A DNA stretch of 64,000 nucleotides from Fomes fomentarius (GCA_022606135.1 JABYQN010000010.1:2046001-2110000); one strand, 5' to 3'; counted from the stretch's first letter, positions 45,951 to 56,879 are shown. A program made the numbers and translations. The notes: a model not told the origin generated them from the letters alone.

Positions 45951-46842
45951 ATGGGACAACTCCGCCAACTCGATGCGCATCTCGAGGATCAGCTTCTTGC
46001 TCTTCCTGATCCAGGCGATTTCGGCAAGGTGCACTCTCAGCTCTCCGGAGAGAGTTCTCCTTTCACCTGCGGTTCCTTCACAACCTCTCCAAGTCTACGT
46101 CCCCTGGCTCACTGGTAGCTGAGCTTGTGCGAGCTTCCGAACCATCCGAGTCTCACGCATCGGAAGTATTGATCCCGGTAAGCATATCTTGTGATCTCGT
46201 CTTACCAAGCTATTAATGTCATGATGTGGACATTCTCAGTCAAATAGCGTTGAAGCCGGACTGTCCGACTTCTCGCTGCAGAGCAGTGTAAGTTCGCTGC
46301 CTGCTGCACAAATCTCATACACTAACGGTCATAATTTCACTGGCAGTCTGCTCTACCCGAACGAACACTCGCTACTTGTCGACAGGATGACTACTCGCTC
46401 GTTCTCCGGCAATCAGGCACCGTGCGCATGAGGGCTCCCACTTGGAACCGTGCCGATCACAGTGCCGACTTCGTTATGCTATACACGATCGTGGTGCTCG
46501 CACAAGTCATCGTAAGTTGCCGTGATATCTCCTGGAATCCCCACTTATAGCGGTTGATAGTCCTATGGTACTTCTGTTCCTGTTCCGTCCTCTCCTGCCC
46601 CGACTACCAGAGCGTCCATGGACAACTCGGAAGAGGAACAATCTATCTCTGTTCCCGGTCTTCTCTCCACCACCGTTGATGTTGCATGCCAATGGCTCCT
46701 CATTGGATGTGCTTGGTATGTTCAGGAAGCACTCGGGGGAATCATATGGTCCACTATAACAGCGCGTCCGGATCAAGGTGGATCCTCCGATGATGTGTCG
46801 CGTAGCGAGCATCCATATTGGGAAGCGGCCATGAGGGGGTGA
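45951..46842 (+). CDS. cargo gene 12: protein with two hydrophobic segments
   Basis: Blocks in order: MMGQLRQLDAHLEDQLLALP, ELVRASEPSESHASEVLIP, SVEAGLSDFSLQSS, ADFVMLYTIVVLAQVI (hydrophobic), MDNSEEEQSISVPGLLSTTV and DVACQWLLIGCAWYVQEALG followed by GIIWSTITARPDQG. It stops at 46842. Introns of about 50-60 nt separate them. Two hydrophobic stretches suggest membrane association. It may be one gene with cargo gene 11, giving coiled coil plus membrane anchor, the layout of many nuclear-envelope proteins. That link is inference. Confidence 0.45.
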
Positions 46843-47009
46843 TCTGAATGCTCCACATGTGGTTTAGTACCTCCGTCTGATAATTCAAGGGTTTTTTTCT
46901 CACCAGTGACATCTGCGGCACACGCTCCCAAGCACGCCAAAGTAGGTTGCGCGCGACACCATACTGACAGACAATTTTACTTGATCATCACAAGATCATC
47001 GTTCCCTCC

Positions 47010-50000
47010 ATGATAAGAAAAGATCGACCATCATCTTTTCGGCATGGTCAGCAACGGAGACTAGTTCCCTCCCCTCCCACTTACCCCGCCCGTTGTGGCA
47101 CTATGTGTGTTCCTGAGGGACGATCCTTTGCCTCTGCACCCGATGTAGAGACCATACTTGGTTGGATGAACACAAGGTCGAACGTGAAGGTCGTCTCTTC
47201 AAACGAGCGGACACAGTGAAGAAGCACATGCTGCAAGATCAACTCGTAGCGGAAAACGTTGCGGCTAGTACGATCCTACTTGCGGCTGCATCTAGCTCGG
47301 ATCCGCGTCCGTTGGAGTCGCTTCCCATCCGTACACCAGACGTTACTCAGGGTGACATGGACGCTGTGAGTATATACTGTTTGTCTCCATGTCTTGTAGA
47401 ACTCACGCACACCACCTGCACTACTAAGGCGCCGTCCACCGGACCATTGCGGAGGCGCAAAAACGCGGAGCCAGCAAGAAGCACTGGTGGCGATGAGCAA
47501 GAGAAGCCTCTCGGCGCAGACAAGGTGAGTAGATACCATGGTATTGTTTGCAAGCCGGGGTAATCAACCTCGTGTTTGCTCTGCTAGCACACGTGCAAGA
47601 CGCGCTTGAGTGTCTTGTCTGGTATTCAGTCCTACCTGGATGCCCATCGCAAGTTGATCCCCTCGAACCTCGTCCTAGACTTCTCAGGCTCGTCTATCCC
47701 TCCGAACACGACCTTCAACGACCCAGTGCCGGAGCCCCCGAACTCCGGGGCACAGAATCCGTTATACCACAACATCCGTGACAAGATCCTCGTGCAGAAG
47801 AAACACCTAGAGGAACTTCCCCCATCGGCGACAAGGATATGGATCACCGTCGTGAGACTTTGATTGACGATGCGACTAGCCACCTCGAACTCTTAGAAAA
47901 ATTGAAAGTCGACGCCTGGTCAAACCACTTGCTCGCGCAATATCTCGCTCAGTCGTCTTCCAACACCGGCCCCATTGTTGTGACCGTAGGTAAGGGTGCC
48001 CATATTTCCTTGTCCGAAGCTTCAAGTCGCTGATCCTGTGACTAGATGAGACGCCTGTCCATCCGGCAAAGAAATTCGAGCCATTTTTGCTTGCAGGACT
48101 TCTGATTGCTGTGGTACTGCATTCGTTGGCCGAGGCCGCGAGACTGGATGTCACCGTCCTCCTCGCCGCCATGAAGGCGGTCTTCTTCGGTTCCTTCATG
48201 TGGTGTAACACGCTCCATCGACAGCCGTCCACACTCTCCCCGAACAACTCAAGATTCTGGACTCGATACCGCGAGACGTCCGCACACTTTTTACCCAGCT
48301 TGATCTCGAGCCTCCTGACACCGTCCGCCACGCCGTCTGCCCTAAATGCCGAGCCACGTATGCGCCTAATAAGCGTAAGTCTCACGACCCATATCCTCAT
48401 CGCTGCACCTTTCGGGAAACCGACAAGGAGGTCTGTGGCGAGAAACTAGCCGTCAAACGTGAGACGATCGAGGGGAAGGATATCATCGTCACCTATGAAC
48501 CCCTCCAGTGGTTCCCGTACCGTCCATTCAAATCCTGGATTACCGAACTTTTCCAACGCCCCGAATTAGCGACCCTTGCACGGCAGGCCTGGAACACGGT
48601 GCCCGGTGGGAAATGGAACGATATTTGGGACGCGCCCGCGTTACGCGAGCTGCGCGGCCCAGATGGCCGTACACTGTTCTCTGAACAGCCCGAGGGTGCT
48701 GTCCACCTCGTCTTCTCACTCTTTGTCGACTGGTTCAACCCGTATGGCAACAAGCAGGCTGGGAAGTCGCACTCCATCGGGGCGATCTATCTGGTCTGCC
48801 TGAACCTCCCTCCCGACATTCGCTACCGTCCAGAGAATGTTTACCTCGCCGGAGTCATCCCCGGTCCAAATGAGCCCGAGACTCACCAGATGAATCATTT
48901 CCTTCGCCCGCTCATCGACGATCTGTTGGATGCATGGTATCGTGGAATATACCTAAGTTCTTGCGCATTTGAAGGCGGGTCTTCACTCTTCGTTCGTGCC
49001 GCGATAGTTCCTCTTGTATGTGATCTGCCGGCGCTACGGAAGGTTGGAGGATTTGCTTCGCACTCAGCTGCGCATTTCTGTTCGTTTTGCCAGCTACTCA
49101 AGTCGAAGCAGAACGATCTCGACCGCGACAGCTGGCCCCGCAGAGACAACAAGCAACATCGTAAGCTCGCGGAGCAGTGGAAAAACTTGGGGAGCGAGGC
49201 GGAGAGGACGAACCACTTCGAGCAGCATGGCCTACGTTGGTCGGAGTTGCTTCGCCTTCGCTACTGGGATCCAACTCGTTTTGCTCTGGTCGACGCCATG
49301 CACAATCTTTTTCTCGGCGAGCTCCACCACCACTGCCGCCATGTCTGGGGTATCGACGTGAAAGACAAGGGCTCTGGTGCGAAGACGCGCCCTCATACGC
49401 CAAAAGAGCAGCTGGAGTGGCTCCAACACGTCGTGAAGTACGTCAAGCTCGATTCGTTCAACAAACTCAAGCTAGCTCGCAAGGGCTACCTCGTCGCTGT
49501 TGCGGAGCTGAATGGTGCAGTGATACCAGCAGCCAGAACGTTCGCGAAACGCGACTACATCGTCGCACTGCTCAAATGGGTACGTTCTGTCCCTGTTGCT
49601 CTTTGTCACCATCCTCACGCTGCCAACGTGAACAGTGGAAGGAGAACGGCGGCGAAATCGCACTGCCTCCGGTCTTTTCCGAGTCAACGAAGGATTTCCA
49701 TCTCATCGAGCATGAGCTCGACATATCGAAATTCCGGATTCTCGATCAAAAGACCCTCTCCTCGGTCCGTAGTGATATTGTGGACACATACCTACCCTCC
49801 TGGATGCAGCGCGCCCCGAAGAACTTCGGGAGCCTGTCGCATGGTAAGTTAAAGGCAGACCAATGGCGAACAGTCTGCTTGGTGAATCTGGTGATCACTC
49901 TGGTGCGCCTCTGGGGAATCCGACGGCGACGAATCGACAGAAGGCACTTCTCGAGAACTTCCTTGATCTCGTCCGTGCTGTCGACCTTGCTACAAGACGC

Positions 50001-51138
50001 TCCATGGATCCTCATCGAGTGCGCAAATTCGACGAGTATATCCGCAAGTATCTCGAGGGCTACGCACCATGTTCCAGCATGACCTCGTCCCAAATCATCA
50101 CCTATCTCTCCATCTTGCGGAGTGTTTAGAGCTGTTCGGACCCGTCCATGCATGGTGGGCATTCCCCTTCGAACGATTCAACGGGCTTCTGCAGAACTTC
50201 AACACGAACAATCACCCCAGTGCGTTTGATATCCCTCATGGTTCTCATGATGTTTGATTCTACTAATACTTGCCGTCCTTTCGGATAGGGACATGCCGCT
50301 TACATTCATGCGGTATTTCTACATCGGCGCCAATCTCCGATGGTTGCTTGCCACCATTGAATGGCCTGATGCATCTCCGTACCGCGCCATGACAGAGGCC
50401 TACCAAAAGGCGTTCCAGGACGCAGCCAGGAGCAACCCTCGCCTCGCTAGTCTGCGTCCGCTTGGAGGAGATACTGGGCAAGACCTGACGTTCAATGAAG
50501 AGACATCGATTACACTACAGGATGACATTTACACCAGACTACTCACCCGTATCAGCACGCTCAGTGGTCCAATATTCTCATCTATCTCTTCCTCCCTCAA
50601 GGATCGGCGGCCGGCTCTCGCCAACGTCGTCAACCACATCGGCTCCTACGATCACGGAGGCGTCAAGTTTGGCACCGGAAAGGCGCAATTACGGGATTCA
50701 TTCATTGTCTTCAACTTGCCGAACGACAACGCCGCCAACACCAATGCCACCAACACCAACACCGGGAGATCCTTTCCCAGAGCAGGCCAGATTCGGGAGA
50801 TCGTCCTGCATCCTCGCACTGAAAACGGCAAGCCAATCGTCGAGCCGTTCTTTGTCGTTGACGAATACGTCCCCTTGTCTGCCGTCCACGAGGCCTCAGA
50901 CCCCTTCCGCCAATATTCAGACCTGGACACGCAGCTCTTCTACAACCACTTCCAGCCACATCCTCATGTCATTGCACTTCAAGATATTCGTGCACACTTC
51001 GCAGCTCTCGTGTATTGCCCGGAGGAGATTGGTCAAGACTGTATTGTCGTCCGATCATTGGATAGAGTATGTGAGCTCACCGGCTCGCTTGCACTACTCG
51101 AGACTAACATTCCCGATGATAGTCTTAGGTGTCTATAG
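47010..51138 (+). pseudogene. Tnp2-like (Transposase_21) transposase, apparently frameshifted
   Basis: This is the transposase expected to move the element. A zinc-ribbon region reads HAVCPKCRATYAPNK and CTFRETDKEVCGEKLA. The catalytic core shows HLVFSLFVDWFNPYGNKQAG, SIGAIYLVCLNLPPDIRY, VCDLPALRKVGGFASHSAAH, FCSFCQLLKSK and FALVDAMHNLFLGELHHHC; these Asp/Glu residues are the likely DDE set. One intron (after 49579) is clear. Downstream, LVNLVITLVRLWG, NPTATNRQKALLENFLDLVR, MFQHDLVPNHHLSLHLAECL and DMPLTFMRYFYIGANLRWLL are in successive frames. The switches near 49918, 50063 and 50225 have no adequate intron. The rest is one frame to 51138. It is either a decayed gene or one with indel errors; the first switch is at a GGGG run. 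Confidence 0.85.
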
Positions 51139-51189
51139 ATTGGCGACTCTCCTCGATCGCACAGGAGCTCGGCATGGGCAAGGCTACAT

Positions 51190-51740
51190 TGTAGTGTAAT
51201 GTGACGTAACGGCGTGCGGAGCAGCGTAATGGCGTGCGGAGCAGGGCGACGTCGCGCGACACGGTGCGGTCTCGTGCGACTGCCGCACGGTACGATACGG
51301 GGCGACGATGCACTACAACGAGCGCGAATTTGTGCGGTAAATGCGATATTGTGCGGCACGGTGCGACATTGTGCGAAACGGTGCGACGTTGTATGGCACG
51401 GCTGCGGCATGGTGTGGCATGGTGCTGTATTGTACGAGTTTGTGAGGTGACACAACGGCGTGTGGAGCAGCGCGACATTGCGCGACGCGGTGCGGTCTGT
51501 GCGACATGACTAGACGTTGTGCGGCACGGTACAATACAGGGCGACAATGCGCTAGAACGAGCGCGAATTTGTGCGGTAAGTGCGATATTGTGCGGCACGG
51601 TGCGACGTTGTGCGGCACGGTGCGATTTTGTGCAGCACGGTGCGACGTTGTACGACGGGGCAAGGTGTGACGTTACACGATGCGGCGCGGCGCAGCATGG
51701 TGCGACATCGTATAACAAGATGCGACTTCGTGCGATGGTC
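51190..51740 (+). repeat. long GC-rich minisatellite, core gtgcggcacggtgcgac
   Basis: 550 bp of imperfect 10-17-bp units (TGCGGCACGGTGCGACATTG and variants). A longer block containing GAGCGCGAATTTGTGCGGTA occurs twice, near 51318 and 51559, so about 240 bp was itself duplicated. All overlapping long frames are artefacts. Confidence 0.9.
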
Positions 51741-51785
51741 TGTACGCCGATCGCTGAACTCACCATTTGTCAGGTGTAGTGCGCC

Positions 51786-51918
51786 CACAATCTTATCTGA
51801 CTCTTTGAGTACAATCTTATCTTACTGCTCGAGGACAATCTTATCTTACTGCTCGAGGACAATCTTATCGTAACGTTCGAGTACAATCTTATCTTACCGT
51901 TCGAGTACAATCTGATCC
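51786..51918 (+). repeat. 24-bp tandem repeat, five and a half copies
   Basis: The unit is close to ACAATCTTATCTTACTGCTC plus GAGG. The copies differ at a few bases. It lies between the GC minisatellite and the right subterminal repeat, a plausible transposase-binding array. Confidence 0.9.
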
Positions 51919-51946
51919 ATGATCAAAACTGGAAGCGGACATAGGA

Positions 51947-52243
51947 TTGCTGCGCCACGCCTATAGCACTTTGTCATAGGTTATCATTATTGCTCACACG
52001 AACCGCCTACAACCTCCCTATTTATCCTCTATAGCAACTCTATAACAATGGGTTATAGCGAGAAATCAGTTTACCTAGAACACCGTAAGGATTGGCGGAT
52101 GATAGGCGAGTGACACGATATATATGCCCCTTGGTGATACCATATCAACAGCCTTACTATGTTATCCCTATGCGTCCAAGGCTGACAAATCACTAGTCCC
52201 CCCTTTGTGATAATAGGATAGGCGGACAATTGGTAACCCTTGG
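51947..52243 (+). repeat. right copy of subterminal direct repeat
   Basis: Homologous to 28759-29030 in the same orientation: starts TTGCTGCGCCACGCCTATAG and ends AATTGGTAACCC. It contains an extra ~35 bp near 52170-52205. Confidence 0.85.
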
Positions 52244-52290
52244 CACCCGTCCAAAGGGATGTCATAGCCGGTCGATATAATAACTATGCT

Positions 52291-52389
52291 CTGGTGTTAT
52301 AGGGAGACGATAGCCGCTGGATAGTTATACGTCGTGCGCCGCTATTACCTGCCTATTACGCGGGGGATAACACCCCGGGGCCCGCAGTG
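52291..52389 (-). repeat. right terminal inverted repeat, 99 bp
   Basis: The reverse complement begins CACTGCGGGCCCCGGGG. One mismatch to the left copy. Confidence 0.95.
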
Positions 52390-52780
52390 CGGGTCCTTCG
52401 CTTCCGTCCACGAGACCCCTCCGCATTCACAAGAGCGGAGTATGTGGATGTCCTCGCCGACGTCGGTAGGATAACTGAACACGTACTCTGCGCGCCCGAC
52501 TCGATTTGCGAGTGCGTGAGGACGATGTTTGGGGAAATGAGAAGCACGCGCGTCGTGGTGATGATCCCGGATAAGATGAAGTGGCGGAGGTGGTGGGCTG
52601 TTCATGCGATCGCACGCTTCCCTAACTTGCATAGCGTGGATCGATTGAAGGTGAAGTTTGAGCAACGTGAGTCCTCCTTCGTCCTCTCGTCATGACCGAT
52701 CCACCATTCGTCTCCTTCTGTCTGCTAGTACTGATCTTGGTGTTCATGGCATAGCGATACAGGAACTCATGTGGAAGTGA
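52390..52780 (+). pseudogene. 3' fragment of an unrelated gene, 5' part cut off by the element
   Basis: An open frame reads directly out of the inverted repeat: VRVLRFRPRDPSAFTRAEYV, DVLADVGRITEHVLCAPDSI, VRTMFGEMRSTRVVVMIPDK and WWAVHAIARFPNLHSVDRL. A normal intron (donor after 52666, acceptor before 52755) adds the final IQELMWK. The family is not recognised; the style resembles the end of an F-box/LRR-type protein. It is not the missing half of DUF4246, which lies on the other side of the element. Confidence 0.6.
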
Positions 52781-52989
52781 CTGAAACAAGGATCAACACG
52801 TCCGTAGAGATACATCATGCTCAGTGTACGCGCATTGTAGTTGTATGCTTATTTATTAACCGGAGTCTATGCCATACGGGGACGGCCTTCCTTCCACACC
52901 CGCACCTCTCCTCTCAACTTACGCTTAGTCAACGCAAAGGTCTATCGCTGTACCCGCACCTCAACTAGCAAGCCTACGTACCCGAATAA

Positions 52990-53505
52990 CTGAGCAATGA
53001 CTGACCTAGGCGGAGGATAGAGATGTCCCGATCGCCTCGGACAGATCCTGGAGGCAGATCTCGGGCACTGGTGGCTCACGCGGTGGAGACGTCCACTGGA
53101 TATGAGTACAAAGTTGTCGAGAAGAGGGGCAGAGAAAGTAATGGAGTGCACGTGGATTGTCATAAACCAGAATCGGTCCAAGGTCAGGGAGCGAAGGTTC
53201 GGGAGCCAGTGAAGTTCGAACCCGCGGCGCTATTGTGCATGTAAGGTGCCTTCTCTGTCGCCCTCGAGCGCGAGCGAGCGAACGTAGGTGGCTAGGGATG
53301 AATTGCTTACCACAATTGCCTCGAAAGCCACCCAACGATCAGAGGCGCAGTCAGCATAGATGGGAAGGGTAATGGAGGAGAAGTGGACGGCGTGGGACCC
53401 TCGACAAATTAGAGCACATGTTGAATGCTCAGGCGAAGAGTCAGCTAGCAAGGAGAACGTGTAGTCATTGACTTCTTGGAGGATGGCAGACATCCTGAGG
53501 AGCAT
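52990..53505 (-). pseudogene. F-box/LRR-like fragment with in-frame stop
   Basis: The frame reads MSAILQEVNDYTFSLLADSS, STCALICRGSHAVHFSSITL, WVAFEAIVVSNSSLATYVRS and LALEGDREGTLHAQ. It then meets a TAG near 53238 and continues in the same frame with WLPNLRSLTLDRFWFMTIHV and ITFSAPLLDNFVLISSG. This is the pattern of mushroom F-box-like proteins (CALVCRxW, then SSLAxYVRSLxLEG, then PNLRSLxL). The internal stop marks it as a pseudogene. Confidence 0.6.
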
Positions 53506-53844
53506 CTAGAGAAGGAAATGTCGTATCAATGATAACACGCACGCAAGAGCTACAGAGTTCGGCAATCACCGAGTGCACATGCTGTGACCACGCGATACTG
53601 CTCTGACTCTGACTCCGACTCCGACTTCCTAAACCTCCATGGGTACCGGAGGAATCAAATTGTACGAAGGTATGAACAAGTGTCACTTATCGTGACTATG
53701 ATAAGTCATGCTCTGATATCATTCCGATATGCGTCTCAGGCTTGCAGTTCAATAGTGCCCTACGTGACTCTTCGGAGGATCTACATCTTCGCCTTCCCGA
53801 TCTTCCTGTACTCAAACGTGCTTGAAGCTCTCGCTACCCAATTT

Positions 53845-55739
53845 ATGCCGTCTACCACCAAAGAGGATATCTTTGAAGACACAGCGGCTTTGATCGCCCA
53901 AATCAGAGCGCTGGAGAGGACCAATGCCCAACTCTCCAGCGAAGTCGCCAGGCTCGTCGACGAGAATACCGTATGTCACTGTTGCCTTGCTCCATCTAGA
54001 TATGTACCCCTGACAGCGGTCTCAACACAATAAAGCGCTTATACCATCGCCACCATCGTAAATGGGCCATGCTTGCTCCTGAGATCTTGCTTTGCATCTT
54101 TCATTCTGTCATGCCCTCTCGGAAGTATTCCCTCGATCCCAGTCTAGTTCTGGGGCGGCGTAGCCTCTGGGTGGAGGCGATGCGAACCAAAAAGGCTCTC
54201 GCTCTGGTCTGCAAGTCATGGCACGGGCCAGCGATTGAGTTCCTATACGAAGACATCGTCATTCGTCGGATGGGACAGATCGTCGCGCTTGCTCGAACTC
54301 TACGACTGGAGAATTGTGATTTCGCTCGTTTGATCAAGGCGATACATATAGACAATCTTGCGATTCTCCCCTCGTGCATCGACGTGGTCAAGGAAGACTT
54401 CGAGACGATCGTGTCGCGTTGCACCATGCTCAAAGAAGTCTCCCTTTGTACTGAGGATCATTTCCCTTACCTGGGCCAAGCTGACGTTGACGATACCGTG
54501 CACGAGTTCATCCCTACATGGATGATCACTCCCCAAATCTATCAGCAACTACAACGTCTGCGCTTCACTGCTACCCTCACGGACCGGCAACTCCCCGTAA
54601 TCCACCGCCTCCTAGCCAGCGCGGTGCATCTCGTCTCACTTACGCTTTACAACTATCAAGTCTTGCCTCCAGAATCTTTCTCCTCCCTCGAACCGCTGTC
54701 ACTTCCATCACTCGAAGACCTGACGATTTCCACACCTGCGGACTACGTTACGACGAAGTGGACGTTGCCCAAGCTACGCTCCCTGACCACATTTGTCCCC
54801 GGCGCCGTACCCATCGATTTACTGCGCGCACATGGACGCCTGCTTCGCTACCTCCATCTGCATTCCCCGTTGTGGTTCTCTCCGCAGGGTCTCAAGCAAC
54901 TCTCCGAGCACTGTCCCACACTGCAACACCTCGTCCTCGTCTTTCCACAATCGCTCCCAGTCGAGCACGTTGCGCTGCTCGCACTTCCCAATCTGTGTTA
55001 CTTGGATATGTGGGCATGGAACTTTGGGAGCTTCGATGTGAGGCCTCACCAGTACAAGGCCGAATTCGATCGGATACGCTCGGCGGTGGAAGGTAGCGGC
55101 CTACCCACATCATGCACTATCCGAGTCATCGGCGGCCTGCTCAATGACCTCAGGACGATAGATTTCCCGCGCGTCTTCCCTCCTGGCGCTATCGAGCCTG
55201 GTGAATGGCGGGTGCACGACATACCCGGAGCCCGGGTGATCCAGACGTCGTGGGCTCTGCTGGCGGATTGGTGGCCATATACCGCGCTCAAGTGCGAGTG
55301 TGGCGCTGTTGATCATGCCAAAGACACCAAGAGGTGCCTCCTGGGGGAGGATAGGGTCTATCTCTACCCAGAGGACGCGGAGGATTCAAAAATCTACTCG
55401 GAGGATGGATGTAGTGACGATGATGGCAGCGAGGACGGCAGCTGCGACATATATCTGCCGAGGGAGGGTACAGGAAAGGAAGTAGAGGATACAACGTCTC
55501 TCATATCAGGCGGCTCAGACGCAGGCCGCGACGATGATGGCAACGGCACGGACGAGGATGATGATTCTGACCTCGATCTGTCGAGGGAGGACCCAGGATA
55601 CGGGGAACAGCTGGATCGCGACACGATCCTCGAGATGTTTTCGCGCAGCCAAGATGCATGGTTCGAGATAGACGGTATCTACGATGATGGCATCGCTCAA
55701 GAGAACCTGCTCACGCTGAGCACGGACACTTGGAGATAA
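53845..55739 (+). CDS. F-box-like protein with N-terminal coiled coil and acidic tail
   Basis: F-box proteins select substrates for SCF ubiquitin ligases. Exons 53845-53970 and 54036-55739 give 609 aa. Exon 1 encodes a short coiled coil (ALIAQIRALERTNAQLSSEV with ARLVDENT). The F-box starts at LAPEILLCIFHSVMPS and ends with ALALVCKSWHGPAIEFLYED. Leucine-rich elements follow (LHLVSL-type stretches such as SAVHLVSLTLYNYQVLP, LPSLEDLTISTPADY and LPKLRSLTTFVPGAVP). After about residue 450 the chain is strongly acidic (SEDGCSDDDGSEDGSCD, NGTDEDDDSDLDLS). A fragment of a paralogue lies just downstream. Substrate unknown. Confidence 0.88.
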
Positions 55740-56001
55740 TCATACGCCAACACTATCTTTGGTATTATACGCCCGTACGCAAGACGATTGAAACATTGTC
55801 CAGAACGTACGGAAGCGGGAGGGAGGGAGTACTGCCGGCCTGTACTTGCACCCTGCTCATCTGTCAGTTGGGACGTAGAAAACGAGACGCAGGTGCGATG
55901 ATATATGCACGGGTACTGTCGTGCATGTTCCCCATTATTGCCGAATTGAAGTGCATCAAATGTATGTATTACTAGTTATCTTCGACATCATCGAGAAGTA
56001 A

Positions 56002-56760
56002 TTGGAGGATAGATTCCGACCTAATCTGTCATGCGCACAAGTTAACACACATCGATGCAGTCAAGCCACGAACTTATCTCAAGCATTGGTACCACAGGGA
56101 CACGGACGCTCCGTCGCCACGATGGCGACGAAGACGTCCTTAAAGATACATTGCGGCGAGGGAACGGGCAGCACAAAAATGTATCGAAGACTCAAAGCTT
56201 ACAGAGGGAAGGAGGTACGATCAGACAAAATCGGTTTCGCTCGATTCATCAAGGCAATACGTATAGACAATGTTGCGATTCTTCCCTCGTGCATTGAAGT
56301 GGTCCAGGAAGACTTCGAGACGATAGTTTCGTGTTGCACCATGCTCAAGGAATTCTCCATCCGTCACGATGAGGCGTATGAGCTCCCTGACCTGAACCTG
56401 ACACCTGATGTTAACATGCATGCGTACACCCCTACGTGGACTGTAACTTCTCAAGGTTCCCCTATATATCAGCAACTACAGCATATGCGCTTCACTGCTA
56501 CACTCACGGCCCGACAACTCCCCATGTTTCATCGCCTCCTCGCCAGGGCCGTGCATCTCGTCTCGCTTATGCATGACCAACACTGCGATGACGACGCAGA
56601 GCGGCGAGAGGAAGATCTCCTCCCAGCTCATAAATTTGCCCTCCCTCTTCCGCTGCAGGGGCGCGACCATCGAGTACATGACGCCAAGCGTGAGAATCCA
56701 ACTTGCACCGAACATACCCGAGACGTCCGGGACACCTTAGCTAGTAGAGAGCGCTCCACG
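56002..56760 (+). pseudogene. chimeric pseudogene: F-box fragment joined to inverted DUF4436-like fragment
   Basis: Plus-strand residues at 56233-56565 copy the F-box gene upstream: FARFIKAIRIDNVAILPSCI, QEDFETIVSCCTMLKEFS and IYQQLQHMRFTATLTARQLP. From about 56570 the homology stops. The reverse strand then reads MFGASWILTLGVMYSMVAPL and SPLCVVIAVLVMHKRDEM, a diverged copy of part of the gene at 57476-58677 in the same orientation as that gene. The start of the F-box is replaced by unrelated sequence. Confidence 0.8.
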
Positions 56761-56879
56761 AAAGCTGTAAATGTGTCTAGATTGACCTCACAATCTCCCT
56801 CTTCCTCTTGTTCTACCTCGTGTTACTTCCGTTCCGTTTCTGCCTCGTGGTCCCTTCGTTCCTTTCCTACCTCGTGATC

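Larger units (their letters stand above)
28557..52389. mobile_element. 23.8 kb TIR-bounded DNA transposon with Tnp2-like transposase and large cargo
   Basis: Both ends carry a 99-bp inverted repeat, 28557-28655 and 52291-52389, identical except at one base (28621). The ends begin CACTG, the type expected for the CACTA superfamily, which agrees with the Tnp2-like transposase at 47-51 kb. Inside the ends are direct subterminal repeats and GC-rich minisatellites. The interior holds about a dozen spliced genes on both strands. Host genes are cut at both borders. There is no exact target-site duplication: the left neighbour is CGGGA and the right one CGGGT. Near-identical repeats argue for recent movement or recent gene conversion. 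Confidence 0.9.

Noticed and set aside
51125..51766. Cys/His-rich minus-strand frames resembling zinc-finger arrays
   Set aside because: The apparent cysteines come from translating the GTGCGAC minisatellite; spacing is irregular and no zinc-finger signature holds.
28557..52389. Idea that the element is a Starship-like or retroelement-derived giant element
   Set aside because: No tyrosine recombinase, reverse transcriptase or integrase motif was seen; the inverted ends and Tnp2-type transposase fit a cut-and-paste DNA element.
28557..52389. A TET/JBP dioxygenase as cargo, known from some mushroom transposons
   Set aside because: I looked for its His-x-Asp and distal His/Arg pattern in the cargo frames and found none; the nearby oxygenase-like protein is the truncated DUF4246 host gene outside the repeats.
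53214..53250. GTTCGAACC-like word suggesting a tRNA T-arm
   Set aside because: No matching acceptor stem, anticodon arm or D-arm could be folded around it; it lies inside the F-box-like pseudogene.
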